The notes below the pieces were generated by a model. The model was not told the origin of the DNA and did not search any database. It saw only the letters and a list, made by a program, of their open reading frames with translations. 64,000 nt of DNA, taken from assembly GCF_009720385.1 (NCBI RefSeq), contig NZ_ML769302.1, forward strand, positions 466,927-530,926, written 5' to 3'. Source of the DNA: Catellatospora vulcania. GTDB taxonomy: Bacteria > Actinomycetota > Actinomycetes > Mycobacteriales > Micromonosporaceae. Shown here one piece after another: positions 8,400-19,376 of this stretch (position 1 is its first letter; each line of letters starts with the position of its first letter). A program made the position numbers and the translations under genes.

Positions 8400-9586
8400 G
8401 GGACCTCCACCAGTTCGACGGTGTCCCCGGCGCGACCCGTGGCGCCGGGCGGGATGACGGCGAATCCCTGCGCGCCGGCCAGGCCGCGCAGCATCGCCGA
8501 GCCCACGTGGGACACCGGCCGGGCGAGCCCGTCGACCGGGTCGATCCGTACCAGCGCCAGGTGGGTGTAGTCGCCGCGGCCCGGCACCGGCTCGCCGAGG
8601 GTGACCCGCGGCAGCCCCGGCTCGGGCCGGCCGGCCAGCCCCGCCAGCAGCGGGACGACCAGCGACACCAGCGCGACCACGGCCGACTGCGGGTTGCCGG
8701 GCAGCCCGGCGACGAAACGGGTCCGCCCGCCGTGCGGCACCGCCGCGATCAGCATCGGGAAACCGGGCCGCACCGCCACCGTGTTGACGACGTACGCCGC
8801 ACCCAGCTCGGCCAGCGCCGGATGCAGGTGGTCCACCGGGCCGTGCATGGTGCCCCCGGTGGTGCAGACCAGGTCGACGCCGCTCTCCAACGCCGCCCGC
8901 AGCGCCTCGACATGCGCGTCGAGGGTGTCCTTGATCGGCGCGGCGGTGGGCTTGCAGACCACGCCCAGCCTGCGCAGATAGGCCGGAACGGACGGGCCCA
9001 GCGCGTCGCGGATGCGGCCGTCGGCGGGCGGTCCGGAGGTGAGCAGCTCGTCACCGAAGACCAGCATGGCGGCCCGGGGCGCCGGGCGCACGGGCAGTGT
9101 GTCGTGGCCGCAGGAGGCGGCCAGGCCGATCACGGCCGGGGTGACCGGCGTGCCTGCGGGCAGCAGCGGCTCACCGGCGCGGGCCTCCTCGCCCGGCATC
9201 CGCCATTCCCGCTCGCTCTTCGGCGTCCCGTCGACCAGGTCGCCGCTGCGGGTGGAGTGCTCGACACGCAGGATGGCCTCGGTGCCCTCGGGCACCATCG
9301 CCCCGGTGGCGATCTCGACGGCGACACCGTCGCCGGACAGCGGCGCGGGCACGTTGCCGGCCAGCACCCGGCCGGTGATCCGCCACGGGCCGCGGCCGCG
9401 CAGCGCCCAGCCGTCGACGCTCGATGTGGGGAAGGCCGGCAGGTCGCTGCGCGGCGCCAGGGCGGTGGCCAGGGTCAGCCCGTCGGCCTCGGCCAGCGGC
9501 ACGGTGACCGGGGCGAGCTGCGCCCGCCAGGCTGCGGCGTGCACGCTGCGGCGGGCCGACGCCCAGTCCTCGGGGGGAGCGCTCAT
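8396..9586 (-). CDS. moeA: Molybdopterin molybdenumtransferase MoeA
   Basis: A 396-residue protein with the MoeA order of domains: an N-terminal region with FPTSSVDGWALRG (the usual S-x-M/V-D-G-Y/W), the MoCF domain with VCTTGGTMHGPVDHLHP (TGGxSxGxxD), and a C-terminal domain with GLPGNPQSAVVA (LPGNP). The usual KPGKP reads VRPGFP here. MoeA inserts molybdate into adenylated molybdopterin made by Mog. The start at 9586 has GAGGAGGAAGC upstream. That ribosome site is part of a repeated sequence (9587-9658) also found before crcB1. Confidence 0.9.
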   Translation of the reverse strand: MSAPPEDWASARRSVHAAAWRAQLAPVTVPLAEADGLTLATALAPRSDLPAFPTSSVDGWALRGRGPWRITGRVLAGNVPAPLSGDGVAVEIATGAMVPEGTEAILRVEHSTRSGDLVDGTPKSEREWRMPGEEARAGEPLLPAGTPVTPAVIGLAASCGHDTLPVRPAPRAAMLVFGDELLTSGPPADGRIRDALGPSVPAYLRRLGVVCKPTAAPIKDTLDAHVEALRAALESGVDLVCTTGGTMHGPVDHLHPALAELGAAYVVNTVAVRPGFPMLIAAVPHGGRTRFVAGLPGNPQSAVVALVSLVVPLLAGLAGRPEPGLPRVTLGEPVPGRGDYTHLALVRIDPVDGLARPVSHVGSAMLRGLAGAQGFAVIPPGATGRAGDTVELVEVP

Positions 9587-9658
9587 GCTTCCTCCTCGCT
9601 TCGCTCGTCGTCAGCACAGCCCGAGAAGCACATGATTCGCTCGCTGCGCTCGCTCATG
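9587..9658 (-). repeat. Start-associated repeat, copy 1 (upstream of moeA)
   Basis: Read on the minus strand this segment starts ATGAGCGAGCGCAGCGAGCG and ends in the ribosome site GAGCGAAGCGAGGAGGAAGC just before the moeA ATG. The plus strand shares the blocks TTCCTxCTCGCTTCGC, GTCGTCA, GCCCGAG, GATTCGCTCGC and CGCTCA, in order, with 15351-15417 before crcB1. It therefore looks like a dispersed 70-nt sequence that brings its own Shine-Dalgarno. Confidence 0.6.
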
Positions 9659-9666
9659 TTTCGACC

Positions 9667-10698
9667 CTAGACCTGGGTGCCGGTGGCGGTTGCGGCCGGA
9701 TGGTCCGCGCCGCGCAGCTGTTCCACGGCGTGCGGGAGCACCTTCGCCAGCACGGCGAGCCCGTCCCGGACCCCGCCGGTCGAGCCGGGAAGGTTGACCA
9801 CGAGGGTCCGCCCGGCCACGCCGGTGACGCCGCGGGAGAGGGCCGCCAGCGGGGTCGCGCCGCTGCCGCGTACCGCGTCGGCGATGCCGGGGACCTCGTA
9901 GTCGACGAGTTCGCGGGTGATGTCCGGGGTCCGGTCGGTCGGGCTGATGCCGGTGCCGCCGGTGGTGACGATCGCGTCGGGCCGCCGGGCCAGGGCCGCC
10001 CGCAACGCCTCGCGTACGGGCTCCCCGTCGGGCACCACGACGACCTCGTCCACCTCGCAGCCGAACTCCCGCAGCCCTGCGGCGAGCAGCGGGCCGCCGC
10101 GGTCGGCGTACACGCCGGTCGCCGCCCGGGTCGACGCGACGATGACGCTGACCTTCGGCGCTCCGATGTTTGGCGCGGCGGGCTGCCGGGAACCCGCCGG
10201 CATGGCTCCGCGCTCCCAGAGGCCGGTCTTGCCGCCCTCCTTGCGCAGCACCCGCACGCCGTCGATCGACGCCGCGGGATCCACCGCCTTGATCATGTCG
10301 ATGAGCGCGAGCCCGGCTGCCGCGACGCTGGTCAGCGCCTCCATCTCGACACCGGTACGGTCAGCGGTGCGGACGGTCGCCTGGATGTCCACCCCGTCGT
10401 CAGTGACGGTGAGGTCCACGGTGACGCCGTGGATGGCAATGGGATGGCAGAGCGGAATGAGATCGGGAGTGCGCTTGGCGGCCATGATGCCGGCGAGCCG
10501 GGCCACGCCGAGCGCGTCGCCCTTCGGCACGCCGCGCCCGCGCAGCAGATCCAGCACGTCACGCGTGGTGACGACGCGCCCTGCCGCGACGGCGACACGC
10601 AGCGTGATCTCTTTGCCCGCGACGTCGACCATCCGGGCCTCCCCGCGGGAGTCCACATGAGTCAGTTGAGGTGAGGAGGGAGCTGTTCCTTCTGTCAC
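9667..10698 (-). CDS. moaCB: Bifunctional MoaC-MogA/MoaB molybdenum cofactor protein
   Basis: A 343-residue fusion. Residues about 10-160 are MoaC (cyclic pyranopterin monophosphate synthase): THVDSRGEARMVDV, IPLCHPIAIHGV, GVEMEALTSVAAAGLALIDM and the K-rich end. Residues about 180-335 are a Mog/MoaB molybdopterin adenylyltransferase domain with VTTGGTGISPTDRTPD and VVNLPGSTGGVRDGL. The two activities act at step one and near the end of the pathway, and the fusion is known in actinobacteria. The start is a GTG at 10698. MoeA is 80 bases downstream, separated by the repeat at 9587-9658. moaA is not in the window. Confidence 0.88.
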   Translation of the reverse strand: MTEGTAPSSPQLTHVDSRGEARMVDVAGKEITLRVAVAAGRVVTTRDVLDLLRGRGVPKGDALGVARLAGIMAAKRTPDLIPLCHPIAIHGVTVDLTVTDDGVDIQATVRTADRTGVEMEALTSVAAAGLALIDMIKAVDPAASIDGVRVLRKEGGKTGLWERGAMPAGSRQPAAPNIGAPKVSVIVASTRAATGVYADRGGPLLAAGLREFGCEVDEVVVVPDGEPVREALRAALARRPDAIVTTGGTGISPTDRTPDITRELVDYEVPGIADAVRGSGATPLAALSRGVTGVAGRTLVVNLPGSTGGVRDGLAVLAKVLPHAVEQLRGADHPAATATGTQV

Positions 10699-10969
10699 GA
10701 CATGAGCCTAGTTGCTGGGCGGGCGAATATGGGATGCGAACACAGTGCGTAGGCGACTCACCACTATTCGTGATAAATCGCCATTGTTATTTGAAATGTG
10801 AACCCACCACTAGAAATCGACCGTGCAGAAACTACGCTCTGCATCAGACATTGGCAAGCAACAAGGTCGAGCGGAGAGGAGCCGGAGATGCGCACCTTCG
10901 AGTGGCACTGACAATCCCTTAGGCTGTCCACACTCACGACCATCTGTCTCTGACGGAAGAGGTCCGACG
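10699..10969. other. AT-rich divergent intergenic region
   Basis: It lies between the divergent moaCB and GGDEF-EAL genes. The centre (about 10725-10820) is markedly AT-rich for this DNA, with stretches such as ATTCGTGATAAATCG and TTGTTATTTGAAATG, and probably carries both promoters. No known riboswitch fold or clear operator was recognised. Confidence 0.4.
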
Positions 10970-13504
10970 TTGGCCAGCCAGACCCCTGCTCCGCAGCAGA
11001 CCGATCGGCAGCTCAAGCTGCTTGTTCGCATCGTCGCGCTCATCGCCGGTGCCGTGGTGCTCGTCGCCGTCGGCACCGCGACGAGCAGCGGGGTCGACTC
11101 CCGTACGGCCCTGCAGGCCGTCGCGCTGACCGCTTTGATCACCTTCGCCGCACTGATCTCCGTGCGGGTGCGGGTGGGATCCAACAACCTGGACGTCACC
11201 TGGGCCGACTCGGCACTGCTGATCGCAGCGGTGCTGCTGCCGCCGCAGTGGGCGGTGCTGTGCGCCGCCGTCGGCCTCACCATCGAGAAGTCCACCCGGA
11301 AGCTGCCGCCGATCAAGTTCGTGTTCGGCGTCGCCAAGGGCATCGTCACGTGCGCCGTCGCGGCCGGGACCCTGGCCCTGGCCGGCGGTGCCGTCCAGCC
11401 GCCGCTGGAGCACCTGGGGCCGCTCGCTCTGGCCTACCTCGCCGCACTGATCGCCGACGAGATGGCGATCATCCCGGTGATCGCGCTCGCGACCGGCACG
11501 AGCATGCGGGACCGCTTCCTCGCCGACCTGGACCTGCGCCTCGGCTCCGCGTTCGTACGCTTCGCCGTGGCCGTGCTCGCCCTCGCCGTGCTCGCGGCTG
11601 AGGCGCAGCTGCTCATCGCCATTCCGGCGATCGTGTTCAGCCTTCACCTGACCTACCGCGGCCGCCTGCGCGCCAGGGCCGAGCGGCTGGCCTGGCAGCA
11701 GCTGGCCGAGGCGACCGACGCCATGAACGTCGTGCAGATGGAGACCGTGCTGCACACCGCCGTCCACAACGGCGCGCGGCTGTTCTCCGCCGACCGGGTC
11801 GAGATCGAGGTGTGCCTCGACGGCGTGCAGCAGTCGGTCCGCGGCACCCAGAGCGCCATCACCTACCACGGCAAACCCGATCAGAGCCCGGTGGACGAGG
11901 CGACCACCGCTGTCGTCCCGCTGGTCGGCGACAACGACGGCGAGCGCGTCGGCGAGCTGCGCCTGTGCTTCCAGGTCCCGGTCGCGCTGTCCGAGCGGGA
12001 GCAGTTCACACTGCGGGCGTTCGCGGGCGCACTGTGCACCGCGATCCGCAACGCCGCCTCGTACGCACAGCTGGAGCACCTCGCCGGGCAGCACCAGCAC
12101 GACGCCACCCACGACCTGCTCACCGGCCTGCCCAACCGGCGGCGGTTGCAGCTGGAGACCGAGGACGCCCTCGACCGCCGGCGCGGCGGGCGCGGCGTGA
12201 CCGCGCTGCTGGTGCTCGACCTCAACCACTTCAAGGACGTCAACGACGCGCTCGGCCACGGCGCCGGCGACCAGGTGCTGATCGCCGTGGCGCAGCGGCT
12301 GTCCGCGGCGGCCGGGCCCGAGGCGCTGGTCACCCGGCTCGGCGGCGACGAGTTCGCGGTGCTGCTGCGCAACCTGCCCGCCCCGGCCCTCGCCCTCTAC
12401 CAGGCCGAGCACCTGCTCTCCACACTGCACGAGCCGGTCGACGTCGACGGCATGCCGCTGGTCGTGTCGGCCAGCGCCGGCGTGGCCACCGGGCCGAGCG
12501 AAGGCGGTTTCGTGGAGCTGCTGCGCCGCGCCGACATCGCGATGTACCAGGCCAAGCGCACCGGGCGCTCGGTCGCCGCGTACGCCCCCGACAACGACAC
12601 CGCCGACCGGGCCCGGCTCGTCGTCGGCGGCATGCTCCCGCGCGCGGTGGCGGAGAAGGAGTTCATCCTCCAGTTCCAGCCCATCGTCGACCTGGCCAGC
12701 GGCGAGCCGATCAGCGCAGAGGCGCTGGCCCGCTGGCAGCACCCGGACAAGGGGATGGTCGACCCGCGCAGCTTCCTCGGCTCCATCGAGCGGTCCGGCC
12801 TGCTCACCGCGTTCACCGACGCGGTGCTCGACCAGGCGCTGGCCGGGGCGGCGCGCTGGCGCGCGCTGGGCTGCCGGTGGCCGGTCGCGGTGAACATCTC
12901 GCCGCGCAGCCTGCTCGACCGCCGGCTGCCCGCGCTGGTCACCCGCCGCCTGGACGACCACGGCCTGCCCGGGGACGCGCTGGTGCTGGAGCTGACCGAG
13001 TCGCACAACGTCAGCCAGCTGGACATCGTGGACAAGGTGCTGGCCGAGCTGGCCGAGCTGGGCTGCATGATCGCGCTGGACGACTTCGGCACCGGATACT
13101 CCTCGCTGTCGGTGCTGTCGCGGGTGCCCGCGAAGGAACTGAAAATCGACCGCTCGTTCGTGATGCAGATGGAGAACACGCCCAGCGCCGCGGCCGTGGT
13201 CCGCTCCCACCTGGAGCTGGGCCGCCACCTGGACCTGCTGGTCGTCGCCGAGGGCGTGGAACGCGACAGCCAGCGGCACATGCTGTGGGACCTGGGCTGC
13301 ACGGCCGGCCAGGGCCACCTGTTCGCCAAGCCGATGCCGATCGACGAGGTGCTCGCCCTGGTCAGCGCCGACGACGGCCCCGTCCGGCTCGCCGAGCCGC
13401 TGCACAACCCGGCCGCAGTCGTGCGGATGCCGGCCAAGCGCACCCCCGGCCGGGCCTCCCGGCCCTCCGGCACCACCGGCACGGCCGGCGGCGAGCGGGT
13501 GTAA
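10970..13504 (+). CDS. Membrane-bound GGDEF-EAL cyclic-di-GMP enzyme
   Basis: An 844-residue protein when started at the TTG at 10970, which follows GGAAGAGGTC; upstream in-frame sequence does not resemble protein. The first 300 residues hold about eight membrane segments (MASE-like sensor). A GAF-like region follows, then a diguanylate cyclase domain with an intact GGDEF (RLGGDEFAVLL, near residue 458). The phosphodiesterase domain has SAEALARWQHP, LDDFGTGYSSL and LKIDRSFVM. Both active sites look complete, so synthesis and hydrolysis of c-di-GMP are each possible; the net activity cannot be predicted. In actinobacteria c-di-GMP often controls development through BldD. Confidence 0.88.
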   Translation: MASQTPAPQQTDRQLKLLVRIVALIAGAVVLVAVGTATSSGVDSRTALQAVALTALITFAALISVRVRVGSNNLDVTWADSALLIAAVLLPPQWAVLCAAVGLTIEKSTRKLPPIKFVFGVAKGIVTCAVAAGTLALAGGAVQPPLEHLGPLALAYLAALIADEMAIIPVIALATGTSMRDRFLADLDLRLGSAFVRFAVAVLALAVLAAEAQLLIAIPAIVFSLHLTYRGRLRARAERLAWQQLAEATDAMNVVQMETVLHTAVHNGARLFSADRVEIEVCLDGVQQSVRGTQSAITYHGKPDQSPVDEATTAVVPLVGDNDGERVGELRLCFQVPVALSEREQFTLRAFAGALCTAIRNAASYAQLEHLAGQHQHDATHDLLTGLPNRRRLQLETEDALDRRRGGRGVTALLVLDLNHFKDVNDALGHGAGDQVLIAVAQRLSAAAGPEALVTRLGGDEFAVLLRNLPAPALALYQAEHLLSTLHEPVDVDGMPLVVSASAGVATGPSEGGFVELLRRADIAMYQAKRTGRSVAAYAPDNDTADRARLVVGGMLPRAVAEKEFILQFQPIVDLASGEPISAEALARWQHPDKGMVDPRSFLGSIERSGLLTAFTDAVLDQALAGAARWRALGCRWPVAVNISPRSLLDRRLPALVTRRLDDHGLPGDALVLELTESHNVSQLDIVDKVLAELAELGCMIALDDFGTGYSSLSVLSRVPAKELKIDRSFVMQMENTPSAAAVVRSHLELGRHLDLLVVAEGVERDSQRHMLWDLGCTAGQGHLFAKPMPIDEVLALVSADDGPVRLAEPLHNPAAVVRMPAKRTPGRASRPSGTTGTAGGERV

Positions 13505-13577
13505 GACTCCTCCGCATGAGCGAGCGGATCACCGGCACGGCGGCGTCGAACAGCGCCGCGCTCCACGAGGCGACGGC

Positions 13578-14978
13578 GTGAGCCGCGCCCCGGGCCGGAT
13601 CTGGCGGTCGGTCGACCACGCCGCCGGCGGTCTCGCCGCCGACCTGGGCCTCTACGCCCTGTCCGCGCTGTTCGCCTGGTCCACCGCGACCTCGTCCACG
13701 CTCACCTCGCACCGAGCCTGGGGCGCGGTCGCCGTCTGGGGTTACGCCGCCGCGACCCTCGCCGTCCTCGTCCAGCTCGCGCTGCGCCGCCGCCGCGCCG
13801 CCACGCCCGCGCACGATCACTCGACTTGCCAGGCAGGTGGGGGAAAGCGCGCCCAAGATACGCACGAGTGCCAGGCAGGTCCGACGATCTTGCCGGGGGC
13901 GCGGGGGACCGGGGCGGTCGCGCGGGCATGGGTCACCGCAGGGGCATGGGCGGCGGTGGCGTTGGTGCCGCTGGTGGCGCAGGCCGTGGCGCGGGCGGGC
14001 GGGGCGAGCGGGCGGGCGCAGGAGGAGGTGCTCGTCGTCGAGGCGTCGGCCCGCCGGCTGCTCGACAGCGGTACGCCCTACCTCGGGCGCGACGGCATCG
14101 CCGCGCTGGCCGACCCGCTGCTCGGCTACACGCCGTACCAGCCGGGCATGTCGCTGTTCGGCCTGCCCCGCGCGGTCTTCGGAGGCACCTGGTGGACCGA
14201 TGCCCGGATCTGGTTCGCACTGGTCACCGCGCTCGCCGTCGCCTCGGCCGTGCGGCTGCTGCGCGACGGCACCGCGAGCCGCGACGCGCTGCTCGTACGC
14301 GCGGTGCAGGCCGCGACGGTGCTCCCGCTGTGCGCGCTGACCCTGGCCACCGGCGGGGACGACCTGCCGGTGCTGGCGCTGTGCCTGCTGGCGTTCGCGC
14401 TCGCCGCCCGCGACCGGTTCGGCTGGGCCGGAGCGGCCGTCGGAGCCGCAGCGGCGATGAAGCTGCTGGCGTGGCCGATCGTCCTGGTGCTCGGCGCGTA
14501 CGCCCTGGTGCGCGGGCGAGGTGGCCGCTATGCCGCGGGCGCCGTCGGGCTGCCGGTGCTGACCCTGGTCCCCGCGCTGCTGGTGGACCCGGGGGCGTTC
14601 CTGGAGAACGTGGTCCTCTTCCCGACCGGGCACGGACTGGTCACCAGCCCGGCCGCGTCACCGCTGCTCGGCTACCTGATCGCGCAGCACGTGCCCGGCG
14701 GGCGGCTGGTCGCGCTGGCACTGCTGGTGCTCGCCGGCCTGGCCGTCGGCCTGTGGCTGCTGCGCCGCCCACCCCGCGACGCCGGCGCGGCGGCCCTGGT
14801 AACCGCCACCGGCCTGCTCCTCGCCATCCTGCTGATGCCCGCCACCCGCTTCGGCTACCTCCTCTACCCCGCAGCCCTGGCCCTCTGGTCCCTCCCCCTT
14901 CGCGTTGATCATGAACTTATGGCACGGGTCGACGGCGTGTCACCGCCACAACTTCATGATCAGCGGAGCGAGGGCTGA
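13578..14978 (+). CDS. GT-C/GT87-like multi-spanning membrane protein interrupted by a palindromic repeat
   Basis: A 466-residue protein with about ten membrane segments. LDSGTPYLG and LLGYTPYQPGMSLFGLP are reminiscent of the YxP loops of GT-C mannosyltransferases. The start is the GTG at 13578, 73 bases after the GGDEF-EAL gene. Residues about 80-105 (HSTCQAGGGKRAQDTHECQAG) are the in-frame translation of a 77-nt dispersed palindromic element (13815-13891) and fall in the cytoplasmic loop between the second and third hydrophobic segments. The last 25 codons coincide with another inverted repeat (14904-14964), so the true C-terminus may have been rewritten by it. Confidence 0.7.
   Translation: MSRAPGRIWRSVDHAAGGLAADLGLYALSALFAWSTATSSTLTSHRAWGAVAVWGYAAATLAVLVQLALRRRRAATPAHDHSTCQAGGGKRAQDTHECQAGPTILPGARGTGAVARAWVTAGAWAAVALVPLVAQAVARAGGASGRAQEEVLVVEASARRLLDSGTPYLGRDGIAALADPLLGYTPYQPGMSLFGLPRAVFGGTWWTDARIWFALVTALAVASAVRLLRDGTASRDALLVRAVQAATVLPLCALTLATGGDDLPVLALCLLAFALAARDRFGWAGAAVGAAAAMKLLAWPIVLVLGAYALVRGRGGRYAAGAVGLPVLTLVPALLVDPGAFLENVVLFPTGHGLVTSPAASPLLGYLIAQHVPGGRLVALALLVLAGLAVGLWLLRRPPRDAGAAALVTATGLLLAILLMPATRFGYLLYPAALALWSLPLRVDHELMARVDGVSPPQLHDQRSEG
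13815..13891 (+). repeat. Dispersed 77-nt palindromic element, copy A (inside a gene)
   Basis: It begins GATCACTCGACTTGCCAGGC and ends in CCAGGCAGGTCCGACGATCTT-like sequence, with the internal CCCAAGATACGCAC core shared with copies at 23606 and 46316. The arms (CGACTTGCCAGGCA / TGCCAGGCAGGTCCG) are imperfect in this copy. It is inserted in frame in the GT-C-like gene. Confidence 0.8.
14904..14964. repeat. Interrupted inverted repeat at the 3' end of the GT-C-like gene
   Basis: Arms GTTGATCATGAACTTATGGC (14904-14923) and GCCACAACTTCATGATCAGC (14945-14964) are complementary at 17 of 20 positions, with a 21-base loop. They lie within the last codons of the upstream gene and may act as a terminator between it and the convergent crcB1, or be a small repeated element. 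Confidence 0.7.
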
Positions 14979-14984
14979 CCGGGT

Positions 14985-15350
14985 TCAGACCGTCAGGGCG
15001 TAGCCGGCCGCGGCAGCGGCCAGCCCGGCCGTCACGCTGACGGCGACGTTGGCGAACGCCTGGCCGAAGGCGCCCGACTCGACGAGCTTGACCGTCTCGT
15101 ACCCGAAGGTCGAGTAGGTCGTCAGCGCCCCGCAGAACCCGGTGCCCAGCAGCACCGTCACGTCACCGGACACCGCTCCGGCCAGCGCGCCGCCGGTCAG
15201 CAGGCCGAGCACCAGCGACCCGGCCACGTTCACGGTGAGCGTGCCCCACGGGAAGAGCGCGTCGTGCCGGGCCTGCACCGCCCGGTCGACCAGGTAGCGA
15301 AGCGGTGCGCCCACGGCCGCGCCGAGCGCCACCAGCAGCACGGTCATCAT
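14985..15350 (-). CDS. crcB1: Fluoride channel subunit CrcB/FluC (first type)
   Basis: A 121-residue four-helix membrane protein with GAAVGAPLRYLVDRAV, FPWGTLTVNVAGSLVLGLL and FCGALTTYSTFGYETVKL. These are the FluC signature segments, with the TTYSTF stretch and the pore Phe/Asn residues. It exports fluoride as part of a dual-topology or heteromeric dimer. It is the third gene after crcB2 and DUF190. Its start region carries the repeated ribosome-site sequence 15351-15417. The second Met is an equally possible start. Confidence 0.9.
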   Translation of the reverse strand: MMTVLLVALGAAVGAPLRYLVDRAVQARHDALFPWGTLTVNVAGSLVLGLLTGGALAGAVSGDVTVLLGTGFCGALTTYSTFGYETVKLVESGAFGQAFANVAVSVTAGLAAAAAGYALTV

Positions 15351-15417
15351 TCCTGCTCGCTTCGCGAGTCGTCACGATGCGCCCGAGCCTGCCGGATTCG
15401 CTCGCGAGACCCGCTCA
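15351..15417 (-). repeat. Start-associated repeat, copy 2 (upstream of crcB1)
   Basis: Aligned with 9587-9658: shared blocks on the plus strand are TTCCTGCTCGCTTCGC, GTCGTCA, GCCCGAG, GGATTCGCTCGCGAG and CCGCTCA. Read on the minus strand it supplies GAAGCGAGCAGGA just before the crcB1 start and contains the last base triplets of the DUF190 gene. Confidence 0.6.
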
Positions 15418-15723
15418 CCGCACCACCTCGACCGGGTCCAGCATGACCAGGCCTTCCAGGCCCAGTTCGGCCAGCTGCGGCAGGAAACCGCGCACTCGTT
15501 CCTCCGCGTCCACGATGACGACCATCATGGGCAGTTCCTCGGCCAGCGACAGCAACCGGTCGGTATGGATGCGCGAGTGGCTGCCGAAGCCCTCGACGCC
15601 GCGCAGCACCGACGCGCCGGCCAGCCCTGCCGCGTGCGCCCGGTGCACGATCTCGGTGTACATCGGGCGGTGCCGCCACCGGTCACCCTCACCGACCAGG
15701 ATCGTCAGGCGCAGACCGCTCAC
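15415..15723 (-). CDS. DUF190 protein (PII-like fold)
   Basis: A 102-residue protein. The motifs [44 protein letters not shown] and [21 protein letters not shown] are the DUF190 signature, a small trimeric PII-like fold. The GTG start overlaps the stop of crcB2 by four bases, so the two are coupled. Its repeated placement between CrcB subunits suggests a regulatory or accessory role for the fluoride channel; this is an inference from context. Confidence 0.85.
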   Translation of the reverse strand: MSGLRLTILVGEGDRWRHRPMYTEIVHRAHAAGLAGASVLRGVEGFGSHSRIHTDRLLSLAEELPMMVVIVDAEERVRGFLPQLAELGLEGLVMLDPVEVVR

Positions 15724-16112
15724 CGTCGTACCAGCCACCTGGTCACCACCATCCCGCCGTACACCGCCGGCAGCGCGGCCAGCAGCGTGCCCACCAGGTA
15801 CGCCGCTGCGACCGCGACCGCTCCGGCGTCCGCCAACCGCACGATGTCGACGGTATAGGCGGAGAAGGTGGTGTACCCGCCCAGCACGCCGGTGCCGAGG
15901 AACGGGCGCAGCAGCCGCCGCCCCGGCCACACGTGCGCGATCAGCGCCATCAGCACCCCGATCAGCAGGCAGCCCGTGACGTTGACCAGAAAGATCCCCC
16001 ACGGGAACCCGGTGGGGGAGGCCGGCAGCGCCCGGCTCATCGCATAGCGGGCCAGCGCGCCGAGCGCACCGCCCGCGGAGATCACCGCGAGCACGTCCCA
16101 CTGCCTGCGCAC
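15720..16112 (-). CDS. crcB2: Fluoride channel subunit CrcB/FluC (second type)
   Basis: A 130-residue membrane protein with [54 protein letters not shown] and four hydrophobic helices. The GGYTTFS segment matches FluC. It pairs with the product of crcB1 two genes downstream, probably as a heterodimer as in other Gram-positives with two adjacent crcB genes. The GTG start at 16112 is 16 bases after dnaB, so read-through from dnaB is likely. No fluoride riboswitch was recognised upstream. Confidence 0.88.
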   Translation of the reverse strand: MRRQWDVLAVISAGGALGALARYAMSRALPASPTGFPWGIFLVNVTGCLLIGVLMALIAHVWPGRRLLRPFLGTGVLGGYTTFSAYTVDIVRLADAGAVAVAAAYLVGTLLAALPAVYGGMVVTRWLVRR

Positions 16113-16128
16113 GACGTCGCGCCTAAGG

Positions 16129-19056
<2,928 letters not shown>

Positions 19057-19144
19057 GGCGCCTCCCTCACAACCCGATTCGATTGACCCTAGGCGCGTGA
19101 ATCACCCCGCACAAACACCCCCGTGGACGAGGCTGGGGGCAACC

Positions 19145-19221
19145 TGTGGACAACCCGCCCCAGCCTGTGGGGGACCCTGTGCACAGCCTGTGGACAACTT
19201 TCGCCCACACGCTGTGGATAA
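19145..19221. promoter_or_regulatory. Cluster of three DnaA-box-like 9-mers upstream of dnaB
   Basis: TGTGGACAA at 19145-19153 and 19189-19197 and TGTGGATAA at 19213-19221 are complements of TTGTCCACA/TTATCCACA, the actinobacterial DnaA boxes, all in the same orientation. A degenerate TGTGGGGGA lies between. They are 89-165 bases upstream of the dnaB start and could allow DnaA to control the dnaB promoter. Confidence 0.6.
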
Positions 19222-19376
19222 CGCTCTGACCTGGTCTTTCGATGCGCACAGGCTGTGCAAACAAGATTCTTTCCAAGATTTTCGCGCGGCGTGGCGTAGA
19301 TCATAAGATCGCTGGTTGCCTATTCTCGCCGGTTCGGGGGATTGCCCGGGATATCGGTCTCCGCCAGGCTCCGACC

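Noticed and set aside
11812..13581. 589-codon open frame overlapping the GGDEF-EAL gene
   Set aside because: It is Arg/Pro/Ala-rich out-of-frame reading of the same DNA; the GGDEF and EAL motifs lie in the other frame.
13815..13891. Insertion sequence with transposase
   Set aside because: The element is only 77 nt with no coding capacity, and no transposase gene is in the window; at most it is a non-autonomous REP/MITE-like element.
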